From: Arthrobacter sp. Edens01
Lineage (GTDB): Bacteria > Actinomycetota > Actinomycetes > Actinomycetales > Micrococcaceae
Direction: 5' to 3'
DNA length: 64,000 nt
Assembly: GCF_001307035.1 (NCBI RefSeq)
Contig: NZ_LKIU01000002.1
Span: forward strand, 231,088 to 295,087
The translations under genes and the position numbers were made by a program. Shown piece after piece: positions 1 through 9,763 of the stretch. The notes under the pieces are model-generated. The model was not told the origin of the DNA, searched no databases, and worked only from the letters and a program-made list of their open reading frames with translations. Numbering within the stretch: the stretch's first letter is position 1; each line of letters opens with the position of its first letter.

Positions 1-3000
1 CACCCGCTGGGACGAAACGGCCGACGGCCGCGCTGTCTTCCGCGAAGGTGGGCGCAAGGGCGATGCCTTCTACCGGAACAGGTGGAGCCACGACAAAGTG
101 GTCCGCTCAACCCACGGCGTGAACTGCACGGGCTCCTGCTCGTGGAAGGTCTATGTCAAGGACGGGATCATCACCTGGGAAGCCCAGGAAACTGACTATC
201 CCACCGTTGGCCCGGACCGGCCCGAATACGAACCCCGGGGCTGCCCGCGCGGCGCAGCGTTCTCCTGGTACACCTATTCACCCACACGGGTGCGCTATCC
301 CTACATCCGCGGCGTGCTGCTTGAAATGTACCGGGAGGCCAAGCGGTCCACCGGAGGGGATCCGGTGCTGGCCTGGGAATCCCTCATTGCCGATCAGGGG
401 AAGCGCCGGACGTGGCAGCAGGCCCGCGGCAAGGGCGGCCTGGTCCGTTCAAGCTGGCAGGAAGCCCTGGAAATGACCGCGGCAGCCCACGTTGCCACGA
501 TCAGGAAGTACGGTCCGGACCGGTGCACCGGCTTCTCCCCGATTCCCGCCATGTCCATGGTCTCCCACGCAGCCGGTGCACGGTTCATCAACCTGATTGG
601 CGGGGTGATGAACAGCTTCTATGACTGGTATGCGGACCTGCCGGTCGCCTCACCGCAGGTATTCGGCGACCAGACAGACGTCCCTGAGTCAGGGGACTGG
701 TGGGACGCCACCTACCTGATGATGTGGGGCTCGAACATTCCGGTGACCCGGACCCCGGACGCGCACTGGATGGTTGAAGGACGGTACCGGGGCACGAAAG
801 TGGTGTCGGTCAGCCCGGATTACGCGGACAACACCAAGTTCGCCGACGAATGGCTGCCCGCCCAGGCCGGGTCCGATGCAGCGCTCGCCATGGCCATGGG
901 CCACGTGATCCTCAAGGAGAACTTCGTGGACCGGCGGGTGCCGTTCTTCGAGGACTACGTGGTGCAGTACACGGACCTGCCGTTCCTGGTCACCCTGGTG
1001 GATGGCCCGGGCGGAACCACTGTTCCGGGAAAATTCCTTACCGCACAGGACCTGGGCGGAGAGGACGCGCAGGCTGCCGATGCCGCGTTCAAGACTGTCC
1101 TGCTGAACCGGGAAACGGGCGCCCCCACCGTGCCCAACGGTTCCATGGGGTTCCGCTACAACGATGACGACGCCGGGAAATGGAACCTGGATCTGCAGGG
1201 TGTCTATCCGGCACTGTCCCTGGCTGACGGTGCCGGCTGGCTCGGGGAGACCAGCGGGGTTGACCTGCCGGTGTTCTCCGACCCCTCCGGCGCAGGAACG
1301 GTGGTGCACCGCGGGGTTCCGGTAACAACGGTGGCGGGCAGGAAGGTCACCACGGTCTTTGACCTGATGCTGGCGCAGTACGGCGTGGGCAGGGACGGGC
1401 TGCCCGGAGACTGGGCCTCCGGATACGACGACGCCGCCACCGCCTACACCCCGGCATGGCAGGAAGAACTGACGTCCATCAAGCCCTCGGCGGTCATCCG
1501 CACAGCCCGGGATTTCGCGGCCAACGCTGAGAAGTCCAAGGGCCGGTCCATGATTATCCTCGGTGCGGGCATCTGCCAGTGGTACCACGGTGACGTTACG
1601 TACCGGGCGATCCTGGCCATGCTGATGCTCTGCGGCTGCGAGGGGCGCAACGGCGGCGGCTGGGCGCACTATGTGGGGCAGGAAAAGTGCCGTCCGATCA
1701 CCGGATGGGCCGCGATGGCCTCGGCGGGGGACTGGAACCGGCCGCCGCGGTTCATGATCGGTACGGCCTTCTGGTACATGCACACGGACCAGTTCCGTTC
1801 CGACGGGTACTCCACCGACGCCGTGCAGTCGCCGCTGGCGGAAGGCCACCTGCGGGGCATGCATTCGGCGGATGTTATTGCCAAGTCCACCCGCATGGGC
1901 TGGATGCCGTTCTTCCCGCAGTTCGACGCCAAAAACTCACTGGACGTCGCCGACGAGGCCGCAGACGGCGTCGCCCGCGGTGAAGCGCCCAACGAGGCTC
2001 GGTGGGTGGCGGACCGGCTCAAGGAGGGCAGCCTGCGCTTTGCCGTGGAGGACGTCGATGCGCCGGAGAACTGGCCGCGCACCCTGATCCTGTGGCGGTC
2101 GAACCTCCTCGGTTCCTCCGCCAAGGGAGAGGAATACTTCCAGAAGCACCTGCTGGGCACGCTGAACAACGTGATGGGCAAAGACCACGGCGATGCCCGC
2201 CCCAAGGACGTGGTGTGGAGGGAGGATGCACCGCAGGGAAAGCTGGACCTGCTGGTTTCCGCGGACTTCCGGATGACGAGCTCCACCCTGCTCTCCGACG
2301 TCGTGTTCCCGGCGGCGACCTGGTACGAAAAGTACGACCTCTCCTCCACAGACATGCACCCGTACGTGCATGCGTTCACCCCGGCTATCGCGCCGCCGTG
2401 GGAGGCGAAGTCGGACTTCGAGCTTTTCCGCCTGCTTTCCGTGGAATTCTCCCGTCAGGCACAAAAGCACCTGGGGGTGCGCAGGGACATGGTCGCCACG
2501 GCGCTGACCCACGACACCCCGGGGGAAATCGCCCAGCCCGGCGGGCACGCCCCCGACTGGAAGAACACGGATATACCGGCGGTGCCCGGGAAGAACCTGC
2601 CCAACCTCGCAGTGGTGGAACGCGACTACACCGCGATCGCGGACAAGTTCGTGGCCATGGGACCGCTGGCGGAGAAAGCCGGGTTCACCACCAAATACAT
2701 CACCTATGAGGTCTCCAAGCAGGTGCGCCAGCTGGCAGCCAAGCACGGCGTCTTCGACTCCGGCGCCGCCCGCGGGCGGCCTGCCGTGGATACCGACGCC
2801 CGGATGGCAGAGGCAATCCTGCTCTTCTCCGGAACCACCAACGGTGAACTGGCTGTCCAGGGCTTCGAAACCCTGGAGAAACGCACCGGAACGCCGCTGG
2901 CTGACCTGGCGATCGGCGCCGAGGACAAGTTGATCACCTTCCGGGACACCCAGGACCGCCCGACGCCGGTGATCACCTCACCGGAATGGTCCGGCTCCGA

Positions 3001-3655
3001 GACGGGCGGGCGCCGGTACGCCCCGTTCACCATCAACATCGAACGGCTGAAACCCTTCCACACGCTAACCGGGAGGATGCACTTCTTCCTGGACCATGAC
3101 TGGATCCGGGACATGGGGGAGGCGCTGCCCGTCTTCCGGCCCCCGCTGGATATGGCACGGCTGTTCGGCGAACCGCAGCTGGGCACCCGGGGTGAGCTTT
3201 CCGTAGCGGTGCGTTACCTGACCCCGCACAACAAGTGGTCCATCCACTCCGAGTACCAGGACAACCTGTTTATGCTCTCCCTCTCCCGGGGCGGCACAGC
3301 CGTCTGGATGAGCCCGCAGGACGCGGAGCTGATCCAGGTCCGGGACAACGACTGGGTTGAATGCGTCAACACCAACGGGGTGCTGGTGGGCCGGGCGATC
3401 GTCAGCAGCCGGATGCCTGCCGGCGTCGTGTACGTCTACCACGCGCAGGAAAGGATCATCGATACGCCGAAGTCCGAAGCCACCGGCCGGCGCGGCGGCA
3501 TCCACAACTCGGTAACGCGGATCCTGGTGAAGCCCAGCCACATGATCGGCGGATACGCCCAGCTGTCCTGGGCCTTCAACTACCTGGGCCCCACCGGCAA
3601 CCAGCGGGACATTGTCTCCGTGGTCCGCCGGCGCTCGCAGGAGGTGAGCTACTGA
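1..3655 (+). CDS. narG: Respiratory nitrate reductase alpha subunit, 5' end missing
   Basis: Catalytic subunit of the membrane-bound quinol:nitrate reductase, which reduces nitrate to nitrite at a molybdenum bis-MGD centre on the cytoplasmic side. The frame is open from base 2, so the true start lies upstream; about 1,217 residues are present, nearly the whole family length. The motif HGVNCTGSCSW near the visible start carries the His/Cys ligands of the FS0 iron-sulfur cluster. YDWYADLP matches the region holding the Asp ligand of molybdenum in E. coli NarG, and DVPESGDWW and WGSNIPVTRTPDAHW are family blocks. The GTG at base 98 is internal: conserved sequence continues upstream of it. The TGA shares one base with the narH ATG, so the genes are translationally coupled. 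Confidence 0.97.
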   Translation, partial: TRWDETADGRAVFREGGRKGDAFYRNRWSHDKVVRSTHGVNCTGSCSWKVYVKDGIITWEAQETDYPTVGPDRPEYEPRGCPRGAAFSWYTYSPTRVRYPYIRGVLLEMYREAKRSTGGDPVLAWESLIADQGKRRTWQQARGKGGLVRSSWQEALEMTAAAHVATIRKYGPDRCTGFSPIPAMSMVSHAAGARFINLIGGVMNSFYDWYADLPVASPQVFGDQTDVPESGDWWDATYLMMWGSNIPVTRTPDAHWMVEGRYRGTKVVSVSPDYADNTKFADEWLPAQAGSDAALAMAMGHVILKENFVDRRVPFFEDYVVQYTDLPFLVTLVDGPGGTTVPGKFLTAQDLGGEDAQAADAAFKTVLLNRETGAPTVPNGSMGFRYNDDDAGKWNLDLQGVYPALSLADGAGWLGETSGVDLPVFSDPSGAGTVVHRGVPVTTVAGRKVTTVFDLMLAQYGVGRDGLPGDWASGYDDAATAYTPAWQEELTSIKPSAVIRTARDFAANAEKSKGRSMIILGAGICQWYHGDVTYRAILAMLMLCGCEGRNGGGWAHYVGQEKCRPITGWAAMASAGDWNRPPRFMIGTAFWYMHTDQFRSDGYSTDAVQSPLAEGHLRGMHSADVIAKSTRMGWMPFFPQFDAKNSLDVADEAADGVARGEAPNEARWVADRLKEGSLRFAVEDVDAPENWPRTLILWRSNLLGSSAKGEEYFQKHLLGTLNNVMGKDHGDARPKDVVWREDAPQGKLDLLVSADFRMTSSTLLSDVVFPAATWYEKYDLSSTDMHPYVHAFTPAIAPPWEAKSDFELFRLLSVEFSRQAQKHLGVRRDMVATALTHDTPGEIAQPGGHAPDWKNTDIPAVPGKNLPNLAVVERDYTAIADKFVAMGPLAEKAGFTTKYITYEVSKQVRQLAAKHGVFDSGAARGRPAVDTDARMAEAILLFSGTTNGELAVQGFETLEKRTGTPLADLAIGAEDKLITFRDTQDRPTPVITSPEWSGSETGGRRYAPFTINIERLKPFHTLTGRMHFFLDHDWIRDMGEALPVFRPPLDMARLFGEPQLGTRGELSVAVRYLTPHNKWSIHSEYQDNLFMLSLSRGGTAVWMSPQDAELIQVRDNDWVECVNTNGVLVGRAIVSSRMPAGVVYVYHAQERIIDTPKSEATGRRGGIHNSVTRILVKPSHMIGGYAQLSWAFNYLGPTGNQRDIVSVVRRRSQEVSY

Positions 3656-5331
3656 TGAGGATCATGGCGCAGGTTGCAATGGTCATGGCGCTGGACAAGT
3701 GCATTGGCTGCCACACGTGTTCGGTGACCTGCAAACAGGCCTGGACCAACCGGGCCGGTACTGAGTACGTCTGGTTCAACAACGTGGAGACCCGCCCCGG
3801 GCAGGGGTATCCGCGCCGCTATGAGGACCAGGAGAAATGGCGCGGCGGATGGGAATTGAACCGGCGCGGGAACCTGAAACTGAAGGCCGGCGGCCGGATG
3901 GCCAAGCTCTTCGGGATCTTCGCGAGCCCGGTCCAGCCGGAGCTCAGCGACTACTACGAACCGTGGACGTACGACTACGAGAACCTGATCCAGGCACCTG
4001 CCGGCAACGATTTCCCGGTCGCCCGGCCCAAGTCCCTGATCACCGGCGAGAACATGAAGATCGAATGGTCGGCGAACTGGGATGACGACCTCGGGGGTGC
4101 ACCGGAAACGGCGCAGCAGGACCCGGTGGTGGAAAAGCTCCGGCAGGACGCTGAGGACAAGGTCAAGTTCGAATTCGACCAGACCTTCATGTTCTACCTC
4201 CCGCGGATCTGCGAGCACTGCCTGAACCCCTCCTGCATGGCATCCTGTCCTTCCGGCGCGATCTACAAGCGTGAGGAGGACGGCATTGTCCTGGTGGACC
4301 AGGACCGCTGCCGCGGCTGGCGGCAGTGCGTCACCGGCTGCCCTTACAAGAAGATCTATTTCAACCACCGCTCCGGCAAGGCTGAGAAATGTACGTTCTG
4401 CTACCCGCGGATAGAGGTGGGGCTGCCCACCGTGTGCGCGGAGACGTGCGTAGGCAGGCTGCGGTACATCGGAATTTTCCTGTACGACGCCGACCGGGTC
4501 ACCGAAGCGGCAGCAACACCGAATGAACAGGATCTTTACGAGGCCCAGCTGGACCTCATGATGGACCCGAACGACCCCGAGATCATCGCGGCCGCCCGCG
4601 CGGAGGGAATCCCGGAGGACTGGCTGGATGCAGCCCGCCGCTCACCGGTCTACGCGCTGGCCAAGGAACTGCGGGTGGCTCTGCCGCTGCATCCGGAATA
4701 CCGCACCATGCCCATGGTCTGGTACGTCCCGCCGCTGTCTCCGATCGTGGATGTACTAAAGGAACAGGGACACGACGGCGAGAAGGCCGAGAACCTCTTC
4801 GGGGCGATTGAAGCGCTGCGCATCCCGGTGGAATACCTGGCCGAGCTCTTCACCGCCGGGGACACCGATCTGGTGACCTCAGTGCTGCGGAAGCTGGCCG
4901 CCATGCGCGCCTACATGCGGGACATCACCCTGGGCGATGCGCCGGATGAAACCATCGCCTCCGACGTGGGCATGACCGGCGAGGAAATCGTGCGGATGTA
5001 CCGGCTTATGGCGGTGGCCAAGTACGAAGAGCGGTATGTCATCCCCAGCGCGCATCTGGAAGACGCCCACAACCTGGAGGAAATCGGCTGTTCCCTGGAC
5101 ACCGACGGCGGACCAGGGATGGGCCAGACCGGGGTGTTCGGTGAGGCATCCGGGCGCCCCATGCCCGTGGCGGTGGAGAACTTCGCCGCCCTGGAGGCAC
5201 GGCAGCGCGGCGACGACCCGGCAGGGAACCGGGACATGACGGGCCGGGTCAACCTCCTGAACTGGGACGGGCGGGGCTCACCCCGGGGACTTTTCCCGCC
5301 CGGCCAGACTGACGGCGGTGAACGGACATGA
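3655..5331 (+). CDS. narH: Respiratory nitrate reductase beta subunit
   Basis: Electron-transfer subunit (558 residues) carrying four iron-sulfur clusters between the NarI haems and NarG. Cys motifs are visible at the N-terminus (DKCIGCHTCSVTCKQAW), in the middle (CEHCLNPSCMASCPSGAIYK) and at DRCRGWRQCVTGCPYKK. The last has Trp where a fourth Cys would stand, the known signature of the [3Fe-4S] cluster in NarH. A further ligand region is KCTFCYPR. The ATG at 3655 overlaps the narG stop by one base; a longer in-frame opening reaching into narG is rejected because this ATG starts the conserved N-terminus. The 3' end overlaps narJ by four bases (ATGA). Confidence 0.97.
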   Translation: MRIMAQVAMVMALDKCIGCHTCSVTCKQAWTNRAGTEYVWFNNVETRPGQGYPRRYEDQEKWRGGWELNRRGNLKLKAGGRMAKLFGIFASPVQPELSDYYEPWTYDYENLIQAPAGNDFPVARPKSLITGENMKIEWSANWDDDLGGAPETAQQDPVVEKLRQDAEDKVKFEFDQTFMFYLPRICEHCLNPSCMASCPSGAIYKREEDGIVLVDQDRCRGWRQCVTGCPYKKIYFNHRSGKAEKCTFCYPRIEVGLPTVCAETCVGRLRYIGIFLYDADRVTEAAATPNEQDLYEAQLDLMMDPNDPEIIAAARAEGIPEDWLDAARRSPVYALAKELRVALPLHPEYRTMPMVWYVPPLSPIVDVLKEQGHDGEKAENLFGAIEALRIPVEYLAELFTAGDTDLVTSVLRKLAAMRAYMRDITLGDAPDETIASDVGMTGEEIVRMYRLMAVAKYEERYVIPSAHLEDAHNLEEIGCSLDTDGGPGMGQTGVFGEASGRPMPVAVENFAALEARQRGDDPAGNRDMTGRVNLLNWDGRGSPRGLFPPGQTDGGERT

Positions 5332-6026
5332 GCCTGCTGGAGAAGCTGCTGGGGAAACCCGGCAAGGGAACCATGGCTCCGGAAAGGTACGCGGACCGCA
5401 ATCCGCGGCGCAGCGCCGTCGTCCGCCAGGTGGCCTCTTTGCTGCTGCAGTATCCGGAGGAGGACCTCATTGCCTCCCTGCCGGTCCTGCGCAGCGCGCT
5501 GGAAGAATCAGGTGCGCTGGAGCCGGGGGTGCAGGAGCTCTTCGGCTGGCTGGCCGCCCGTCCGCTGCCCGGCGTGCAGTCGGTCTACGTCCAGGAGTTC
5601 GACCTCTCCAAACGCCACAGCCTGCACCTGACCTACTGGACAGACGGGGACACCAGGCGGCGGGGTGAAGCGCTCGCAGCCTTCAAAGAGGTCTACCGGG
5701 AACACGGGATGCTGCCGGAGGGCACGGAACTGCCCGACTACCTGCCGCTGGTGCTGGAGTTCGCAGCGAAGGTTTCCCCGGAAGACGGCTATGAACTCCT
5801 GCAGCGCTACCGTCCTTCACTGGAACTGCTGCGCCTGGCGCTTCGGGACGCCGGGCTTCCGTACCACCACGTGCTGGCGCTGGTGTGCACCACGCTTCCC
5901 GGTGTCTCACCGGAGGACGCACAGACGGTGATGCGCACAGCCGGGTACGGGCCGCCTACGGAAACCGTGGGCCTGGAGCCCTACAGTTCGCGGCTGCTGC
6001 CGCTGTCGGAGAGGAACCGGACATGA
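5328..6026 (+). CDS. narJ: Nitrate reductase assembly chaperone NarJ
   Basis: Cytoplasmic TorD-type chaperone of 232 residues that binds apo-NarGH and assists insertion of the molybdenum cofactor and iron-sulfur clusters before membrane attachment. It is not part of the mature enzyme. Family features are the all-helical composition and the segment ELPDYLPLVLEFAA in the middle. It sits in the canonical position between narH and narI, with ATGA overlaps on both sides. The length is in the normal range for actinobacterial NarJ. Confidence 0.93.
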   Translation: MSLLEKLLGKPGKGTMAPERYADRNPRRSAVVRQVASLLLQYPEEDLIASLPVLRSALEESGALEPGVQELFGWLAARPLPGVQSVYVQEFDLSKRHSLHLTYWTDGDTRRRGEALAAFKEVYREHGMLPEGTELPDYLPLVLEFAAKVSPEDGYELLQRYRPSLELLRLALRDAGLPYHHVLALVCTTLPGVSPEDAQTVMRTAGYGPPTETVGLEPYSSRLLPLSERNRT

Positions 6027-6850
6027 GCACCCCAGCCTCCCGTTTTCCCGCTGATGTGCTGCCACCTGAAAACGTGACCGTCACTCTGGGCGACGTCATG
6101 CTCTGGGGAGTGCTTCCGTATGTTGTGATAGCGGTTCTGGTTTTGGGATCCATCTGGCGCTACCGGTATGACCAGTTCGGCTGGACCACCCGGTCATCCC
6201 AGCTCTACGAGGCGCGGATCCTGCGGATCGCCTCGCCGCTTTTCCACTTCGGGATCCTGGCAGTAATCGCCGGGCACTTCATCGGGCTGGTGATTCCGCA
6301 GGACTGGACAAAGGACGTTGGGATCTCCGAGGGGCTGTACCACGCAATGGCACTGGGGATCGGGCTCATCGCGGGAATCGGCACCATGGTGGGGGTCGTC
6401 CTGCTGATCTACCGGCGCCGCACCACCGGGCCGGTGTTCATGGCCACTACCCGGAACGACAAGCTGATGTACGTGGTCCTGGTTGCCGCACTGTTCGCCG
6501 GGCTGGCAACAACCCTCATCTCGGTGTTCGACCCCAACATCACGGACTACCGCGAAACCGTCTCACCTTGGTTCAGGTCCGTTTTCATCTTCCAGCCGGA
6601 CATCGCCGCGATGACCGCTGCGAGCCTCTCCTTCAAAATCCATACGCTGTGGGGCCTGGCGCTGTTCGCGATCTGGCCTTTCACCCGGCTGGTGCATGCC
6701 TTTACTGCACCGCTGCAGTACCTGTTCCGCCCCTACATCGTCTACCGCTCGCGCGGGAAGCGGAATACACCCGGTGCCGTACCGCCGCGCCGCGGCTGGG
6801 CACCGGTTGGCACACCGGACCGGGTCCGCAAGGGAGTTCCCCGGCAGTAA
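6023..6850 (+). CDS. narI: Respiratory nitrate reductase gamma subunit (cytochrome b)
   Basis: Membrane subunit (275 residues, about five transmembrane segments) that oxidises menaquinol and passes electrons through two b haems to NarH. Haem-ligand histidines are expected in FHFGILAVIAGHFIGL (two His on one helix) and KIHTLWGLALFAIWPF followed by RLVHAF. The ATG at 6023 lies in the ATGA overlap with narJ; an upstream opening inside narJ lacks the family N-terminus. The basic C-terminal tail (RSRGKRN onward) is longer than in E. coli. Last of the four-gene reductase operon; narK follows after 21 bases. Confidence 0.96.
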   Translation: MSTPASRFPADVLPPENVTVTLGDVMLWGVLPYVVIAVLVLGSIWRYRYDQFGWTTRSSQLYEARILRIASPLFHFGILAVIAGHFIGLVIPQDWTKDVGISEGLYHAMALGIGLIAGIGTMVGVVLLIYRRRTTGPVFMATTRNDKLMYVVLVAALFAGLATTLISVFDPNITDYRETVSPWFRSVFIFQPDIAAMTAASLSFKIHTLWGLALFAIWPFTRLVHAFTAPLQYLFRPYIVYRSRGKRNTPGAVPPRRGWAPVGTPDRVRKGVPRQ

Positions 6851-6871
6851 GGGTTATGTGAAAGGACCGTC

Positions 6872-8107
6872 ATGGCATCCGCATCATCCGCTCCCGCTGC
6901 CCCGGACCTGAAATCCGGGCAGCTGCTGAACCTCATCACGGCCACCATCGCCTCGACGGTCGGCTTCTGGGCCTGGACCATCATTGGTCCGCTCTCTGCC
7001 CGCTACACCCAGACGATGGATCTGAACCCCAGCCAGGCCTCCATCCTGGTCGCGATGCCCATCCTCGTTGGGTCCATTGCCCGGATCCCGGTCGGGGCCT
7101 GGACGGACCGCTACGGCGGACGGCGGATGTTCACCCTGGTACTGGGCGTGACAGCCCCGCTGGTCCTGCTGACGGCGGTTGCCGGAGAGACCGGCAGCTA
7201 CGGGCTGATCATCGTCGTCGCATTTTTCCTGGGTATTGCCGGGACGGTCTTCGCCATCGGCATCCCGTTCTGCTCCGCCTGGTATGACCGCAGCCGCAAG
7301 GGTTTTGCCACCGGGGTGTTCGGCGCAGGCATGGTGGGTACCGCAGTCTCGGCGTTCTTCACCCCCCGGCTGGTCAGCGGCGTGGGGTACTTCAACGCCC
7401 ACCTGATCATCGCCGGCGTTGTGGCACTGATGGCGGTGATCAGCTGGCTGGTACTGCGGGAATCCCCGGCCTGGAGCCGCCCCACGGAGCCGACGCTGCC
7501 GAAGATCCGCCACGCGTTTACCCTGAAGGTCACCTGGCAGCTGTGTTTCCTCTACGGCGTGGTCTTTGGCGCCTTCGTGGCGTTCTCGAACTACCTGCCA
7601 ACCTATCTGGGCAACGTCTATGACTATGACGCGACCGCAGCCGGAACCCGGACCGCCGGATTTGCGGTCGCTGCAGTGATCGCCCGTCCCATCGGCGGAA
7701 CCGTTGCGGACAAGGTTGGGCCCAAGATCGTCACCCTCACCTCCTTCGCGGGGACAGTTGTCCTGGCCATGGTGGTCGCCTTCCAGCCGAGTCAGGAACG
7801 GGTGTACGGAACGGCGTTCCTGCTGATGGCACTGTTCCTGGGACTGGGCACCGGCGGGGTCTTCGCCTGGGTTGGGAGGGCAACGCCGCCAAAGGACGTT
7901 GGTACGGTCGGCGGCATCATCGCGGCAGCCGGCGGCCTGGGCGGCTACTTCCCGCCACTGGTCATGGGGGCAACCTACGACGCCGAAAACTCAAGTTACT
8001 TCATTGGCCTGACCCTGCTGGCCGTGTTCGCCGCACTGGCCCTGCTGCTGACCTTTACCGTGCGCAACGGAGGGAAAACCGACGAGCGGCTCCGGGCGCC
8101 CGCCTAG
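6872..8107 (+). CDS. narK: Nitrate/nitrite transporter of the NarK family
   Basis: Major facilitator superfamily protein of 411 residues with about 12 hydrophobic segments, expected to import nitrate or exchange it for nitrite. Family features are the helix 2-3 loop RIPVGAWTDRYGGRRMF and the segment GAFVAFSNYLPTYLGNVY in the second half. A good ribosome-binding site (AAAGGACC) precedes the ATG. Its position directly behind narGHJI and in the same direction indicates cotranscription or coordinated expression. Whether it is a nitrate/proton symporter or a nitrate/nitrite antiporter cannot be told from sequence alone. Confidence 0.93.
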   Translation: MASASSAPAAPDLKSGQLLNLITATIASTVGFWAWTIIGPLSARYTQTMDLNPSQASILVAMPILVGSIARIPVGAWTDRYGGRRMFTLVLGVTAPLVLLTAVAGETGSYGLIIVVAFFLGIAGTVFAIGIPFCSAWYDRSRKGFATGVFGAGMVGTAVSAFFTPRLVSGVGYFNAHLIIAGVVALMAVISWLVLRESPAWSRPTEPTLPKIRHAFTLKVTWQLCFLYGVVFGAFVAFSNYLPTYLGNVYDYDATAAGTRTAGFAVAAVIARPIGGTVADKVGPKIVTLTSFAGTVVLAMVVAFQPSQERVYGTAFLLMALFLGLGTGGVFAWVGRATPPKDVGTVGGIIAAAGGLGGYFPPLVMGATYDAENSSYFIGLTLLAVFAALALLLTFTVRNGGKTDERLRAPA

Positions 8108-8133
8108 ACCCTTGGCACGGAGAGCCTGCTGAG

Positions 8134-8139
8134 TAGAGT
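8134..8139 (+). promoter_or_regulatory. -10 box TAGAGT of a leaderless promoter
   Basis: TAGAGT lies exactly six bases (CGGACG) before the ATG at 8146. This spacing puts transcription start at or next to the start codon, so the phosphatase mRNA is probably leaderless. No purine-rich ribosome-binding site is present. Confidence 0.6.
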
Positions 8140-8145
8140 CGGACG

Positions 8146-8871
8146 ATGGGTGCAACAGAGCTGATCCTCATCCGTCACGGCGAGAGTGCCGGAAACGTCG
8201 CCGCCACGCAGGCGCAGCGGACCGGTGCCGAGGTGATCGACGTCGGGCTCCGGGATCCGGATGTGCCGCTCAGCGGTGACGGGGAGCGGCAGGCGGTGGC
8301 GCTGGGGGCGTGGCTCGCCTCCCTGCCCGCTGATGAGCGGCCTGAATCGGTATGGTGTTCGCCCTACCTGCGCGCCCGGCAAACCGCCGAACTGGCCGGG
8401 TTGTCACCCTTCCGGGTGGATGAGCGCCTGCGGGACCGCGAACTCGGAATCCTCGACCTGCTGACTTCCCGCGGGGTCGCTGCCCGGTATCCGGTGGAGG
8501 CCGAGCGCAAACAGTGGCTGGGCAAGTTCGCCTACCGGCCGCCCGGCGGTGAATCCTGGGCGGACGTTGCCCTGCGCCTGCGCTCGCTGCTGCGGGACCT
8601 GGACGACGCCGAAGACGGGCGCCGCGTAGCGGTGGTCTGCCACGACGCAGTGATCCTGCTGCTGCGCTACGTCTGTGAAGGACTCCTGGAGGCAGAACTG
8701 CTGGACATTGCCTCCGCGTCCAGTGTGCGCAACGGTTCAATCACCCGCCTGGTCCGGCCCTCCGGTACCGGTTTCTGGGAAGTGGCGTCCTTCAACGGCG
8801 TCGAGCACCTGGCCGCGGGAGGCGCCCCGGTCACCGAGCATGCAGGAGATGAAAATGTCCACCCGCGCTGA
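8146..8871 (+). CDS. Histidine phosphatase family protein (phosphoglycerate-mutase-like)
   Basis: Phosphatase of 241 residues in the phosphoglycerate mutase superfamily. The catalytic RHGE motif is in LILIRHGESAGN near the N-terminus; SPYLRARQTAE supplies a phosphate-binding Arg; and CHDAVILLLRY holds the second catalytic His. The substrate cannot be named, because the superfamily covers sugar phosphates, nucleotides and phosphoproteins. The gene overlaps nnrD by 17 bases, so the two are probably coexpressed. That hints at a metabolite-repair or clean-up role, but this is inference. Confidence 0.85.
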   Translation: MGATELILIRHGESAGNVAATQAQRTGAEVIDVGLRDPDVPLSGDGERQAVALGAWLASLPADERPESVWCSPYLRARQTAELAGLSPFRVDERLRDRELGILDLLTSRGVAARYPVEAERKQWLGKFAYRPPGGESWADVALRLRSLLRDLDDAEDGRRVAVVCHDAVILLLRYVCEGLLEAELLDIASASSVRNGSITRLVRPSGTGFWEVASFNGVEHLAAGGAPVTEHAGDENVHPR

Positions 8872-9724
8872 ACTGGTTACCCCTGCGCTGCTGCGTTCCT
8901 GGCAGGTCTCCCGCGACGCCGAGGGCAAGGACGACCGCGGCACTGTCCTGGTGATCGGCGGAGCCCGGCGCACGCCCGGAGCCGCAATCCTTACCGGCCG
9001 GACGGCGCTGCGTGCCGGTGCCGGGAGACTGACTCTGGCAGTGGCTGAGACGGCAGCCGTAGCCTCTGCTGTTGTGCTGCCCGAGTGCGGCACTGTTGGA
9101 CTGCCGGAAAACGGGGAACGCATCAACGGCAATGCTGCTGCCGATGCGCTGGGCACCGACCTGGACAGTGCGGACGTGCTGGTGGTGGGACCCGGGCTGG
9201 ACGATGCCGAGGATACCGCAGACCTGCTGCGCAGCATCAGCCCTCGAATCCCGGAGGGAGCATCGGTGGTGCTGGACGCCTACGCGCTGGGCGTCCTGCC
9301 CGGGCTGCCGGAACTGCGTGAACTTCTCTCCGGCAGGCTTGTGCTCACACCCAACCGGACCGAAGCCGCACGCCTGCTGGACACCGATGAGGTTCAGGAC
9401 GCCGACGCCGCAGCCCTGGAAATCGCGCGTGTGTACGGTGCGGTGGTCACCAGCAAGGGGCGCATTACGGCCCCGGACGGCCGGGCGTGGGAGATACCGG
9501 CGGGCAATCCCGGCCTGGCCACCTCAGGCAGCGGAGACGTCCTGGCCGGAGCGGTGGCCGGGTTCCTTGCCCGCGGTGCCTCGCCCGACCAGGCAGCCTG
9601 CTGGGGCACCTACCTGCATGCCGCGGCAGGTGACCGCCTGTCTTCGTCGAAGGGACCACTGAGTTTCCTGGCCAGTGAACTGCTGGAAGCCATGCCGCAG
9701 ATCATGACCGAACTGACTGTCTAA
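8855..9724 (+). CDS. nnrD: ADP-dependent NAD(P)H-hydrate dehydratase
   Basis: Repair enzyme of 289 residues (YjeF C-terminal / CARKD family) that dehydrates damaged NADHX and NADPHX back to NAD(P)H. Family blocks are the glycine-rich VIGGARRTPGAAILTGRTALRAGAG near residues 30-55, VVGPGL, LTPNRTEAARLL, and the nucleotide-binding NPGLATSGSGDVLAG near the C-terminus. The epimerase (YjeF N-terminal) domain is absent, so NnrE must be elsewhere. The ATG at 8855 is chosen because AGGAGA stands six bases upstream; a longer in-frame opening inside the phosphatase gene encodes sequence unlike the family. Confidence 0.9.
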   Translation: MSTRAELVTPALLRSWQVSRDAEGKDDRGTVLVIGGARRTPGAAILTGRTALRAGAGRLTLAVAETAAVASAVVLPECGTVGLPENGERINGNAAADALGTDLDSADVLVVGPGLDDAEDTADLLRSISPRIPEGASVVLDAYALGVLPGLPELRELLSGRLVLTPNRTEAARLLDTDEVQDADAAALEIARVYGAVVTSKGRITAPDGRAWEIPAGNPGLATSGSGDVLAGAVAGFLARGASPDQAACWGTYLHAAAGDRLSSSKGPLSFLASELLEAMPQIMTELTV

Positions 9725-9763
9725 TGCCCGGGTGCCGGACGGCAGAGCATCAGTCCGAACGGC

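Noticed and set aside
98-100. GTG at base 98 as the start of narG
   Set aside because: The frame is open to base 2 and the codons before 98 continue plausible NarG sequence, so the gene begins outside the window.
689-1864. Long antisense reading frame inside narG
   Set aside because: High-GC third-position bias creates long frames opposite real genes; it has no family features and no start signals.
8675-8854. Longer N-terminus for NnrD
   Set aside because: The extension lies in the phosphatase gene in another frame; AGGAGA before ATG 8855 fixes the start.
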